Of a DNA stretch of 64,000 bases, positions 48,426 through 58,191 are shown in pieces (positions within the stretch are counted from its first letter, which is position 1; each line of letters starts with the position of its first letter). Source of the stretch: Haematococcus lacustris (lineage: Eukaryota > Chlorophyta > Chlorophyceae > Chlamydomonadales > Haematococcaceae); assembly GCA_030144725.1 (NCBI GenBank), contig JASKMD010000029.1, forward strand, positions 10,241,433 through 10,305,432, read 5' to 3'. A program made the translations under genes and the position numbers. The notes below the pieces were generated by a model. It saw only the letters and a list, made by a program, of their open reading frames with translations, was not told the DNA's origin and did no database searches.

Positions 48426-48697
48426 TTTGGGCGTAGCAGCACAGCATCGCTCCTCAGCAGCCCAGCAGCACAGCCTCGCGTTCAGCATCGCTGTTTGGGC
48501 GTAGCAGCACAGCATCGCTCCTCAGCAGCCCAGCAGCACAGCCTCGCGTTCAGCATCGCAGTTTGGGCGTAGCAGCACAGCATCGCTCCTCAGCAGCCCA
48601 GCAGCACAGCCTCGCGTTCAGCATCGCAGTTTGGGCGTTGCAGCACAGCATCGCTCCTCAGCAGCCCAGCAGCACAGCTCCGCGTTCAGCCTAGCTC
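48426..48697 (+). repeat. Four 68-bp tandem repeats upstream of LINE ORF1
   Basis: Units begin TTTGGGCGTAGCAGCACAGC at 48426, 48494, 48562 and 48630, nearly identical. Tandem monomers of this kind often form LINE 5' UTR promoters; that role here is inferred from position. Confidence 0.85.
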
Positions 48698-48721
48698 TAC
48701 AGCGCAGATCTTAACCTCAGT

Positions 48722-48753
<32 letters not shown>

Positions 48754-48977
48754 GAGTGGAGCCTCCATCGTCAAGGAGAAGACCACCAGAAGAAAACCCC
48801 GCCTTGTGTGCTGCACTCTGTGCAAGCCGGCACCCTTATATTTCCAGCCCAGCCCCCGGGTCATTGGGGGAACGCTGAGCTAAGTTATCACCCAGTGTCT
48901 TACCCCCTGGCTGGTGCTTTGCTGACGTCGTGCCCCTGCCTGCGCCTTTGGCCCCCCAGGCTGCCACGAAGAACCCT

Positions 48978-51900
48978 ATGGAGCCAGTTGCTACCTCTCA
49001 GCTGCTGGCGCAGGTGCTGCAGCGTTACATTTTCTCCTCGGCCCAGCCCCTGACCAGGGACTCCCATATCCAGCCCCAACCCCTTCAGCACTTCAGTGCT
49101 GGGGCTTGGTTCGTCCCTTTGGGCCGCCTTTGCAGGGAACGCTTGCAGCTGTACCAGCAGCAGCACCCCCTTCTTCCTCCCCCCCAGGCCGACGTTGCAG
49201 CCTTTGTTGAGGCCTGCAGCACAGCCCTTCTAGCCCGTAAGCAGCGTGAGGGTAGGGCAGTGGCCTCCCTGTCTTGCCTTCACTCTGAAGGCCACCCCCA
49301 CCACGATTTGGTGTTGGTGCATGACCACACCAGTCCAGCAGGCAGGAGCCTAGACGCCCAGCTGATTGCCCAACCCTCGCTTCAGGTGCAGTTCCTAGGC
49401 GAGACCCTGTGGGTGCCTGTGGAGCCTCTGGATCCAGGCCCCCCCCCTGGGGCAGTCAAAGTGGTCATCCATCACAACAGTCCCCTAGCAAGCAAGGTGG
49501 GCTTGGTGGCAGCCCTGCTCAGGGCAGTGGGGTATGAGGTCAGCCCTGCCCCTCCCCCTGGCCTGCCTGAGACCCTGCAGCTGTCCTCGGCAGCAGTTCT
49601 TAGTGAGCGCCTGGGAGCTCACTCTCGCACCAGCTATTTCAAAGGGTCAGAGGTGGGGAATGGGTGCGTTGTGGAGGCCATAGTGACCACCCCTGTCGGG
49701 GACGACAAGCTGACCCGCCTTCCTAGCAGGTTCGCCACACCCACGGGGGGTTGGGGCAAGGTGCAGGTCTTCCAGCTGGGTGGGGACTCCCGGCCCCTAG
49801 AGGACCCCCTCTCTGACCCTGAGCAGCTTCTCAGGCCCCCTCAGGGGCCTGCAGGCCAGCCTCCCCCCCCACCGCCCCCTCCACCCCCTCCCCCTCCACC
49901 CCCTCCCCCCCCCCATTCTGGGCACCCGCCACGGCGCCCTGATCATCCCCCTGACCAGTCCCACAACCTCCCTGCCACCCACCCTCCCTCCTCTGCTCCT
50001 TCTGGTCAGCCTACTACCCCTCCTCCCCCACCCCCACCTCAAACAGGGCAAGACCATACCCCTCCCTCCCCGGCTGAGCAGCCCCGCCTCCTCCCCCCCC
50101 AACACCAGCCCCCCCCTGCCACCCTGAGCCCTGACCCTGACCAAGCTGCTGCCACCCCCACCCAGCGCACCGCAGCGGGGGGTGGCCCGGCCAGGCCTGA
50201 GGTGGCCAGGGTGGGGGGCAGCCCCCAGGGGCAGCAGCAGCAGCCGCTCAGCCCTGCCACCCTGAGCCCTGACCCTGACCAGGCTGCTGCCACCCCCACC
50301 CAGCGCACCGCAGCGGGGGGTGGCCCGGCCAGGCCTGAGGTGGCCAGGGTGGGGGGCAGCCCCCAGGGGCAGCAGCAGCAGCCGCTCAGCCCTGCCACCC
50401 TGAGCCCTGACCCTGACCAGGCTGCTGCCACCCCCACCCAGCGCACCGCAGCGGGGGGTGGCCCGGCCAGGCCTGAGGTGGCCAGGGTGGGGGGCAGCCC
50501 CCAGGGGCAGCAGCAGCAGCCGCTCAGCCCTGCCACCCTGAGCACTGACCCTGACCAGGCTGCTGCCACCCCCACCCAGCGCACCGCAGCGGGGGGTGGC
50601 ACGGCCAGGCCTGAGGTGGCCAGGGTGGGGGGCAGCCCCCAGGGGCAGCAGCAGCAGCCGCTCAGCCCTGCCACCCTGAGCCCTGACCCTGACCAGGCTG
50701 CTGCCACCCCCACCCAGCGCACCGCAGCGGGGGGTGGCCCGGCCAGGCCTGAGGTGGCCAGGGTGGGGGGCAGCCCCCAGGGGCAGCAGCAGCACCCGCT
50801 CAGCCCTGCCACCCTGAGCCCTGACCCTGACCAGGCTGCTGCCACCCCCACCCAGCGCACCGCAGCGGGGGGTGGCACGGCCAGGCCTGAGGTGGCCAGG
50901 GTGGGGGGCAGCCCCCAGGGGCAGCAGCAGCAGCCGCTCAGCCCTGCCACCCTGAGCACTGACCCTGACCAGGCTGCTGCCACCCCCACCCAGCGCACCG
51001 CAGCGGGGGGTGGCCCGGCCAGGCCTGAGGTGGCCAGGGTGGGGGGCAGCCCCCAGGGGCAGCAGCAGCAGCCGCTCAGCCCTGCCACCCTGAGCCCTGA
51101 CCCTGACCAGGCTGCTGCCACCCCCACCCAGCGCACCGCAGCGGGGGGTGGCCCGGCCAGGCCTGAGGTGGCCAGGGTGGGGGGCAGCCCCCAGGGGCAG
51201 CAGCAGCACCCGCTCAGCCCTGCCACCCTGAGCCCTGACCCTGACCAGGCTGCTGCCACCCCCACCCAGCGCACCGCAGCGGGGGGTGGCACGGCCAGGC
51301 CTGAGGTGGCCAGGGTGGGGGGCAGCCCCCAGGGGCAGCAGCAGCAGCCGCTCAGCCCTGCCACCCTGAGCCCTGACCCTGACCAGGCTGCTGCCATTCC
51401 CACCCAGCGCACCGCAGCGGGGGGTGGCCCGGCCAGGCCTGAGGTGGCCAGGGTGGGGGGCAGCCCCCAGGGGCAGCAGCAGAAGCCGCTCAGCCCTGCC
51501 ACCCTGAGCCCTGACCCTGACCTGGCTGCTGCCACCCCCACCCAGCGCACCGCAGCGGGGGGTGGCACGGCCAGGCCTGAGGTGGCCAGGGTGGGGGGCA
51601 GCCCCCAGGGGCAGCAGCAGCAGCCGCTCAGCCCTGCCACCCTGAGCCCTGACCCTGACCAGGCTGCTGCCACCCCCACCCAGCGCACCACAGCGGGGGG
51701 TGGCACGGCCAGGCCTGAGGTGGCCAGGGTGGGGGGCAGCCCCCAGGGGCAGCAGCAGCAGCCGCTCAGCCCTGCCACCCTGAGCCCTGACCCTGACCAG
51801 GCTGCTGCCACCCCCACCCAGCGCACCGCAGCGGGGGGTGGCCCGGCCAGGCCTGAGGTGGCCAGGGTGGGGGGCAGCCCCCAGGGGCAGCAGCAGCAGC

Positions 51901-54452
51901 CGCTCAGCCCTGCCACCCTGAGCCCTGACCCTGACCAGGCTGCTGCCATCCCCACCCAGCGCACCGCAGCGGGGGGTGGCCCGGCCAGGCCTGAGGTGGC
52001 CAGGGTGGGGGGCAGCCCCCAGGGGCAGCAGCAGCAGCCGCTCAGCCCTGCCACCCTGAGCCCTGACCCTGACCAGGCTGCTGCCACCCCCACCCAGCGC
52101 ACCACAGCGGGGGGTGGCACGGCCAGGCCTGAGGTGGCCAGGGTGGGGGGCAGCCCCCAGGGGCAGCAGCAGAAGCCGCTCAGCCCTGCCACCCTGAGCC
52201 CTGACCCTGATCATGTAACTATCACCCCCACCCAGCGCACCACAGCGGGGGGAGGCTCGGCCAGGCCAGAGGCGGCCAGGGTGGAGCAGGTCTCGCGGGC
52301 ACAGCTTAAGCAGCAGCCTCACCCCGCTGCCACCCCCAAACTTCCCACCGCAGCTAGAGGTGGCACGGCTTGGGTCGAGGGGGCTCGGGAGCTGCAGGTG
52401 GAGAGTTTGGCTTCACGTAGCCCCAACCCCTGCTTTGAGGCGGGGATGGAGGCGGGGGTAGGGGCAAGGGCGGGGGAAGTAGCGGGGTCAGAGGTGGGAG
52501 GAGAGGATGGGGCGGGGTCAGGGTCAGGGGTCAAGTCAGGGGCTACAGGGCGTGGGCTTAAAGGTTTGGGAATCCGCCCGTCCGCTCCCTCACGTGGGAG
52601 GCATCCCCGGTTTGTTTGCTCTTGGGGCCCAGCTGTTACGGTGCGTCCCGGGGGCCAGTGGCTAGGCCCGTCATGGGCTGCCCAAGTTCCCTCAAGGGGT
52701 GACACAGAGCAGCGGGGTTGGGGGACAGGAGTAGGGGTTGGGGTTACAGCTCGGTCTGCGGCGAGGGCCCGGGAGGGGACTGAGGTTTGGGCTAGGTCTG
52801 GGGCTGGGTTTGGGGGGGTGGATGGGGCCGGAGCTAGGGCAGGGGCAGGGGCAGGGGCAGAGGCTGGGCCTGGGGTTGGGGCGGGGGCGGGGGCTGGGGA
52901 TGTGGCTGGGGCGGGAGCAGGAGCTTCAGTTGGGGCCAAGGTTGAGGCTGGGGCCGGGGCTAGGCATGGGACTGGGGTTGTGGCTGCGGCTGGGGCTGGG
53001 GCTACGGTAGCGGCTGGGGCTGGGGCTGGGGCTGGGGCTGGGGCTGGGGCTGGGGCTGGGGCTGCGGTTGGGGCTGGGGGTGGGGCTGGGGCTGGGGCTG
53101 GGGCTGGGGCTGCGGCTGCGGCTGCGGCTGGGGCTGGGGCTGGGGGTGGGGCTGGGGCTGGGGCTGCGGCTGCGGCTACGGCGGGGATTGGAGCTACCCC
53201 GATGGCTCTGGACTGTCCCCGCCTTTCCCACCCCCTGATCCCTACCATTTTCCCTACGTCCACCACCTTCCAGCCCAAAGCCCCAGGGGCCTTTGTGGCC
53301 CGGACGCACCTGCCTCCTTTTGTACCTGACCCCATGTGTCACCCCCCTCCTACCTCTCTACCTTTTGTGCAACCCTCTGGCCCCCCCCACCTCCCTTTGG
53401 CCAACCCTCTTTCCTTTTCTCCTCTCTCCCTCCACCCTGAGGGACCCATCGCCAGGAGCTCCCCTCCCAGTCCCCCCCTGCCAGCCTCCCCTCGCCTCCC
53501 ATGTAACTTGGGGCTGCTGGAGAAGGCCATAACCAAGGGCGCGGTGCTGGCCTCCAGAGGCAAGGTTGCGGCCAAAAAGCTCAGAGCTGCCACAGCCAGG
53601 GGCCTAGTAGCGGCCGGGCAGTGGGTAGGTGGAGCCCCTTCCGGCAGCCCTCCCTCCCTCATGGACGCTGAGTTAGCGGACCCCGCCGCCCTTAGTGTTG
53701 GCTCCACCCTTCCCCTCCCAACGCAAGAAGTCAGTCCCTCGAGCGGGGTGGACAGCCGGCTTGTCTTCGCGCGAGGCCGGGCCGTAGAGCTCCATGGCAG
53801 TCAGCCTCCTTGCAGGTCTGTCAGCGTCGCTAGGGCCTCTCCGCGCCCTTCTCCGGATGACAGGAGGGCCGTTAGGGAGGAGCGTCAGCGGGAGGCTCAG
53901 CGTTGGCCTAGGGGAGGCTCTACACAGCCAGCAGCCCAGCTAGCCCAAGGTGGGCCTCGCCGGCGCCGCTTTGGCATTCTTTCTTCAAGTTCTAGCTCTG
54001 ATGAGAGGGAGGCTCAGCTTTGGCAGCGGCAAGCCGACAGGCAGCGTGCTACCCACCTTGGCCGTGGGACCCCACACACGCTCCGCTACGGCCTGCTCAG
54101 CCCCACCACCAGCCTAGACAGCTCGCAGGGGGCCTCTGCCAGCCCTGTAGTTGAGTCACCTTGCCCCCAAGAGGAGAGGCCCAGGGTGCCAAAGCGGCAG
54201 CAGCCAGAGCGAGTAAGTGTCCAGGATGAAGAGGGTCTGCTCTTCGGTCCTCTTCCCCCTCGGCCCCCACTAGCCATCTATAGTCGTGAGCCCCGGGTCC
54301 GCCTTCGTCGCCCTGGGGCAAAGCTGGCTTGCATTGAGGCCACTTCCGTCCCTCCCCCCATCCCCCACCCCCTGTCAGGTCAGCCTTCTCCTCCTAGCCC
54401 AACCTCCCTCCTCCACACACGCGTAGCCCGCGCGGGGGCGAACCAAGCTTAG
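48978..54452 (+). CDS. LINE ORF1 protein (1824 aa)
   Basis: First in-frame ATG is 48978 (MEPVATSQLL). The N-terminal 280 residues look globular (FSAGAWFVPLGRLCRERL, YEVSPAPPPGLPETL, HSRTSYFKG). A poly-Pro stretch near 49860 follows, then sixteen 46-residue repeats (50113-52300), Gly-Ala runs (52800-53190), and a basic C-terminal half with an RRRRFGILSSSSS motif. No zinc knuckle or coiled coil is evident. ORF1 products of LINEs usually bind RNA in the ribonucleoprotein; here that is inferred from position only. The stop TAG is separated from the ORF2 ATG by two bases. Confidence 0.85.
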   Translation: MEPVATSQLLAQVLQRYIFSSAQPLTRDSHIQPQPLQHFSAGAWFVPLGRLCRERLQLYQQQHPLLPPPQADVAAFVEACSTALLARKQREGRAVASLSCLHSEGHPHHDLVLVHDHTSPAGRSLDAQLIAQPSLQVQFLGETLWVPVEPLDPGPPPGAVKVVIHHNSPLASKVGLVAALLRAVGYEVSPAPPPGLPETLQLSSAAVLSERLGAHSRTSYFKGSEVGNGCVVEAIVTTPVGDDKLTRLPSRFATPTGGWGKVQVFQLGGDSRPLEDPLSDPEQLLRPPQGPAGQPPPPPPPPPPPPPPPPPPHSGHPPRRPDHPPDQSHNLPATHPPSSAPSGQPTTPPPPPPPQTGQDHTPPSPAEQPRLLPPQHQPPPATLSPDPDQAAATPTQRTAAGGGPARPEVARVGGSPQGQQQQPLSPATLSPDPDQAAATPTQRTAAGGGPARPEVARVGGSPQGQQQQPLSPATLSPDPDQAAATPTQRTAAGGGPARPEVARVGGSPQGQQQQPLSPATLSTDPDQAAATPTQRTAAGGGTARPEVARVGGSPQGQQQQPLSPATLSPDPDQAAATPTQRTAAGGGPARPEVARVGGSPQGQQQHPLSPATLSPDPDQAAATPTQRTAAGGGTARPEVARVGGSPQGQQQQPLSPATLSTDPDQAAATPTQRTAAGGGPARPEVARVGGSPQGQQQQPLSPATLSPDPDQAAATPTQRTAAGGGPARPEVARVGGSPQGQQQHPLSPATLSPDPDQAAATPTQRTAAGGGTARPEVARVGGSPQGQQQQPLSPATLSPDPDQAAAIPTQRTAAGGGPARPEVARVGGSPQGQQQKPLSPATLSPDPDLAAATPTQRTAAGGGTARPEVARVGGSPQGQQQQPLSPATLSPDPDQAAATPTQRTTAGGGTARPEVARVGGSPQGQQQQPLSPATLSPDPDQAAATPTQRTAAGGGPARPEVARVGGSPQGQQQQPLSPATLSPDPDQAAAIPTQRTAAGGGPARPEVARVGGSPQGQQQQPLSPATLSPDPDQAAATPTQRTTAGGGTARPEVARVGGSPQGQQQKPLSPATLSPDPDHVTITPTQRTTAGGGSARPEAARVEQVSRAQLKQQPHPAATPKLPTAARGGTAWVEGARELQVESLASRSPNPCFEAGMEAGVGARAGEVAGSEVGGEDGAGSGSGVKSGATGRGLKGLGIRPSAPSRGRHPRFVCSWGPAVTVRPGGQWLGPSWAAQVPSRGDTEQRGWGTGVGVGVTARSAARAREGTEVWARSGAGFGGVDGAGARAGAGAGAEAGPGVGAGAGAGDVAGAGAGASVGAKVEAGAGARHGTGVVAAAGAGATVAAGAGAGAGAGAGAGAGAAVGAGGGAGAGAGAGAAAAAAAGAGAGGGAGAGAAAAATAGIGATPMALDCPRLSHPLIPTIFPTSTTFQPKAPGAFVARTHLPPFVPDPMCHPPPTSLPFVQPSGPPHLPLANPLSFSPLSLHPEGPIARSSPPSPPLPASPRLPCNLGLLEKAITKGAVLASRGKVAAKKLRAATARGLVAAGQWVGGAPSGSPPSLMDAELADPAALSVGSTLPLPTQEVSPSSGVDSRLVFARGRAVELHGSQPPCRSVSVARASPRPSPDDRRAVREERQREAQRWPRGGSTQPAAQLAQGGPRRRRFGILSSSSSSDEREAQLWQRQADRQRATHLGRGTPHTLRYGLLSPTTSLDSSQGASASPVVESPCPQEERPRVPKRQQPERVSVQDEEGLLFGPLPPRPPLAIYSREPRVRLRRPGAKLACIEATSVPPPIPHPLSGQPSPPSPTSLLHTRVARAGANQA
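50113..52300 (+). repeat. Sixteen 138-bp repeats in LINE ORF1
   Basis: Each unit encodes 46 residues (PATLSPDPDQAAATPTQRTA, then GGGPARPEVARVGGSPQ and a Gln run). Variation is limited to a few positions (P/T, AT/AI, TA/TT), implying recent unequal exchange. The last unit is diverged. The long minus-strand frames here are shadows. Confidence 0.95.
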
Positions 54453-57065
54453 CTATGCAGCGCCCAGGTGTGGCTGCCAGGTTTTTGGCGGTCACCCTCA
54501 ACGTGCAGGGCCTAGCCCAACCGCACAAGCTTCAGGCTCTGCTAGACTGGGCCGCTGACAGCCCGGCGCAGGTGGTTTTCCTCCAAGAGTGCCACAAGGC
54601 GGAAAGCGTGTGGCAGTGGGCCGAAGCCCTCTCCGGGGCCAAGCCAGCCTGGCGTGGTCAGTGGTTCTACACTCCCGGCACCGGCAGCTCCCAGGGTTGC
54701 CTAGTGCTCGTGAAGCCCTCCACCCTCCTGAAGGGGTGCACCCAGGTGCAGTTGCAGGCAGAGGCGGCCCAGGGACGGGTCCTGCGAGTGGACGGGGTTC
54801 TGGCTGGTAGGCCCGTCTCCTTGGTGTGCGTGTATGCCCCAGCGCAACAGTCGGAGCGCTCCACGTTCTTTTCTGTTTGCCTCCCCGCCTGCCTTCCCCC
54901 AACTGCGGAGGGCCGCCTCATCATCATGGGGGGTGACTTCAATTGCATCCTCTCCCCTTGGGATAGGGTAGGGGTCCCGCAGGGCTCTCAGCACGGGGAG
55001 GCCTGGGTGGGAAGCCGGGGCCAGGGGGCAGAGCAGTTGAGGCAGCTGGTGACGGAGAGGGGCCTGGTGGACGCCTGGCGGCAGCTACGCCCCCCCTCTG
55101 CCAGGGACCTCACTCACTTCAGTGAGCGTTGGCAGACAGGCGCCCGCCTAGACCGGTGGTATGTCTCGGAGGGCCTAGCTCAGTGGCAGTTGGACAGCAC
55201 CATCTTGGGGGTGCGGCCGGTGCCCACCGACCACCAGCCCGTCTCAGTCTCCCTGTGCCCTCCCGACCCCCCCCTCACTGCCCCCGCCCCCTGGCAGCTG
55301 CACCCCGCCCACCTTGACGACCCTGAGCTGCTGGACTATCTCAAGGGGTACCTGCAGGCGGAGGACGCTCACCATGAGGCCGCCAGACAGCTGGGGACGC
55401 AGCCTAGGGACGGGCACAGGGCCAGGTGGGCCCGCATCAAGCAGGGCATGGCCCTGCGGGCCCAGCAGTTCCTGCGGACCAAGCGCCGAGCTAGGCGTGA
55501 CCTGCGGCAGCGCAGGGAGAAGGCAGCCTTGGCTGCAAGGGCCCACCTCGTGCGCCAACTGCAGCTAGCAGAGCAGGCCGGCCTGGCAGAGGTGCTTGCA
55601 GCGCAGCACCTCGGTGAGACGACAGCCCTAGCCGGGGTGGGGGAGCGCGTGCAGGTGGCCCATCAGTCCCTGCTAGCCAGCGCTGTCCTGGACCAGGTGT
55701 ATGGCGACCGCTCCTCCTTCTTTTTCTACCACCGCGACCAGCCTGCGCACACCCCCACCCTCATCTCCTCCCTTCAGCTCCCCGGGCAGCCCGGCTTGGC
55801 GGCCGACCTCACCACTCCAAACGGGGTGCGCTCAGCGTGCCAGGCCTTTGAACAGCACTATTCAGCCGCCGCGCCTACCGGAGTCTACGCTGCAAAGGCC
55901 ATCGACCCAGCCGCGCGCGCCACTCTGCTTAACTGCCTTACCTCACGTCTCACCCCCGCTCAGGCCAGGGCTGCGGAAGGGCCTGGGGGAGATCCCATGC
56001 TCTCGGAGGAGGAGCTGGGTCGGGCCCTTCAGGGCAGTGCTCACAGCAAGGCCCCGGGGCTAGACGGGCTGCCCATGGAGGTGTACGACCGGCTTTGGCC
56101 TCAGCTGGTGGGCCCTTTGCGGGCCATGCTGAGGGAGGCTCTGGCAGATACGAGCGACCCAGCCCCCCTGGCTGAGTTCCTCACTGGGGTCATTACCCTG
56201 GTGCCCAAGGCTGGCAAGCCTAGAGACCAGGTGGCGGGGTACCGCCCCATCACGCTGCTCAACTGCGATGTGCGGCTGGTGGCCCGGGCCCTAGAGGACA
56301 GGCTGCAGCTGCCGCTGGACCTGTTGGTCTCTCCTTCCCAGTCAGCTTTCATCCTGGGGAGGGACATCAACGACAGCGTGCAGTTCCACCTTGGCTTGCT
56401 GGAGTGGCTCCAGCAGCGGCACAGCCCTGCCTGGCTTCTGTTGCTGGACCTGGCAGGGGCCTATGACAACGTTTCCTGGAGCCTGCTCCAGGACACGCTA
56501 GAGGCCATGGGGTTCAGCCAGCAGGGGCACGTGCGCTGGGCGCAGCTGCTGCACCGGGGGGCCACCAGCCAGGTGCTCGTCAACGGCTACCTCACCGACA
56601 GCTTCCCCTTGGCCTCTGGGCTTTTACAGGGCAGTGGGGCTTCCCCGTTGTACTGGTGTGTGGTGTTGCAACCGCTCGTTAGCTACCTCAGCTCGCTCCA
56701 GCGGGCGGGTCGCATCACCACCCCCGCTCTTCCCACTAGTCCCCTGGCCATGCACGCTGCCACCCTGACCCCCGCGCTTCCCACCAAGGAGTACGCGGAT
56801 GACCTCACCATCCTGGTGGCGGATCGGGTCAAGGACGGGGAAGTGGTGGTGGAGGCCTTGGAGCGGTTCCGCGCCGCAGGCGGCCCAACGCTGAGCGTGA
56901 GCAAGAGCGTGGCCCTGCCGTGCGTCCAACCAGTGACCAGTCAGGGCGAACCGGAGGCCCTGGGGGCGGAGGGAGCAGGGTTGGCAAGGGTGGGAGGGGA
57001 GGGAGGGGGGAGGGGAGGCGCTAAGGGAGGGGAGAGGGGAAGGGTAGAGGCGGGAGTAGAGGCGG

Positions 57066-57175
57066 GGGCAGGGGCAGGGGCAGGGGCAGGGGCAGGGGCA
57101 GGGGCAGGGGCAGGGGCAGGGGCAGGGGCAGGGGGCAGGGGCAGGGGCAGGGGCAGGGGCAGGGGGGGGTCATCC
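57066..57175. repeat. GGGGCA hexanucleotide expansion inside the RT region
   Basis: About 17 units coding Ala-Gly, with one unit carrying an extra G (near 57133) and ending in a run of eight or more G. The frame of ORF2 changes across this tract. Confidence 0.9.
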
Positions 57176-58191
57176 GCGCCGCGCCGCCGGGGTTGGTGGT
57201 GCGCCACCTGGGGGTCCCCCTAGGGGCGACTTCTTACGCTGCCACAGGAGAGGCCGCCTATGGTGGTGCTGCAGCTGCCATCACCGCGGCCTCCCTCCCT
57301 TGGCAGCCCCTGGGCCTTAACCTGCTTGGGAGGGTACAGGTGGCTCAGCAGTGCCTGGCCAGTAAGGTCATCTACCAGATGGCCGCCGTGCAACCTCCCA
57401 CAGCCTTGGCGCATGCCATGGCCCTTGCCATCAAACGCTTTGTCGCTGCGTCAGACCTTCCCCAGGAGCGCAGCCCCAACAACAACCGCCTGTACCCTAG
57501 CGAGGCCATCTGCGTTATGCCCCGGCGGGAGGGAGGGGTGGGGCTCCCAGACCTAGGGGTCATCAGCACAGCCATGCGGGCGAAGATGTTGGCCCAGCTT
57601 TGGTCGCCCCGGGTGCGCCCTTGGCAACCCCTTACCCACAGCCTTTTGGCAGACCCCCGCCACGGCCTCAGCACCTGGGTCATCACAGACCCCAGCGCCC
57701 CTCCCTTGCGCCTTATCACCCCGCGGCTGCAAGCTCACGTGGCCGCCTTGGCCCAACTTCGTCTGTTCCGGGTGGTACCCCCAGAGCGTCAATCCTTCTA
57801 CTCAGTGATGGCGGAACCGTTGTGGTTCAACCCTCTGATCCGCCTGATCCCTTCTGCTAGGCAGGAGGCAGAGAGCCAGGGTTGGACCCATGTCCGCCAC
57901 GTGCGGGAGGCCCTTCAGCGGCAGTCTCAGCTCGAGGGTGTCACCCGGTGGGCTGCTGACCTGGTTAGAGCCTGCCTCCCGGAGCCCTGGCAGCAGTGGG
58001 TGGACCTCCGTGACCCCCCCCCGCCTGATTGGGAATGCCTGAGGGTGGGGCCCGGGGTGGGGTTCGTGGCTCGGTGCCACCCCGCGCTCCATCCCTCCCA
58101 CTGGGTGGCCCCCAACGGGCGGCTCTTCCCCCTTAACCCCACGGGTCAGGGGCCCCTGGGGACGTTCCAGGTGGTGGAGGGGGCAGTCTAG

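Noticed and set aside
49797..52322. Two long minus-strand frames (841 and 717 residues) opposite LINE ORF1
   Set aside because: They mirror the sixteen 138-bp repeats, whose length is a multiple of three. ORF1 on the + strand has the correct LINE context.
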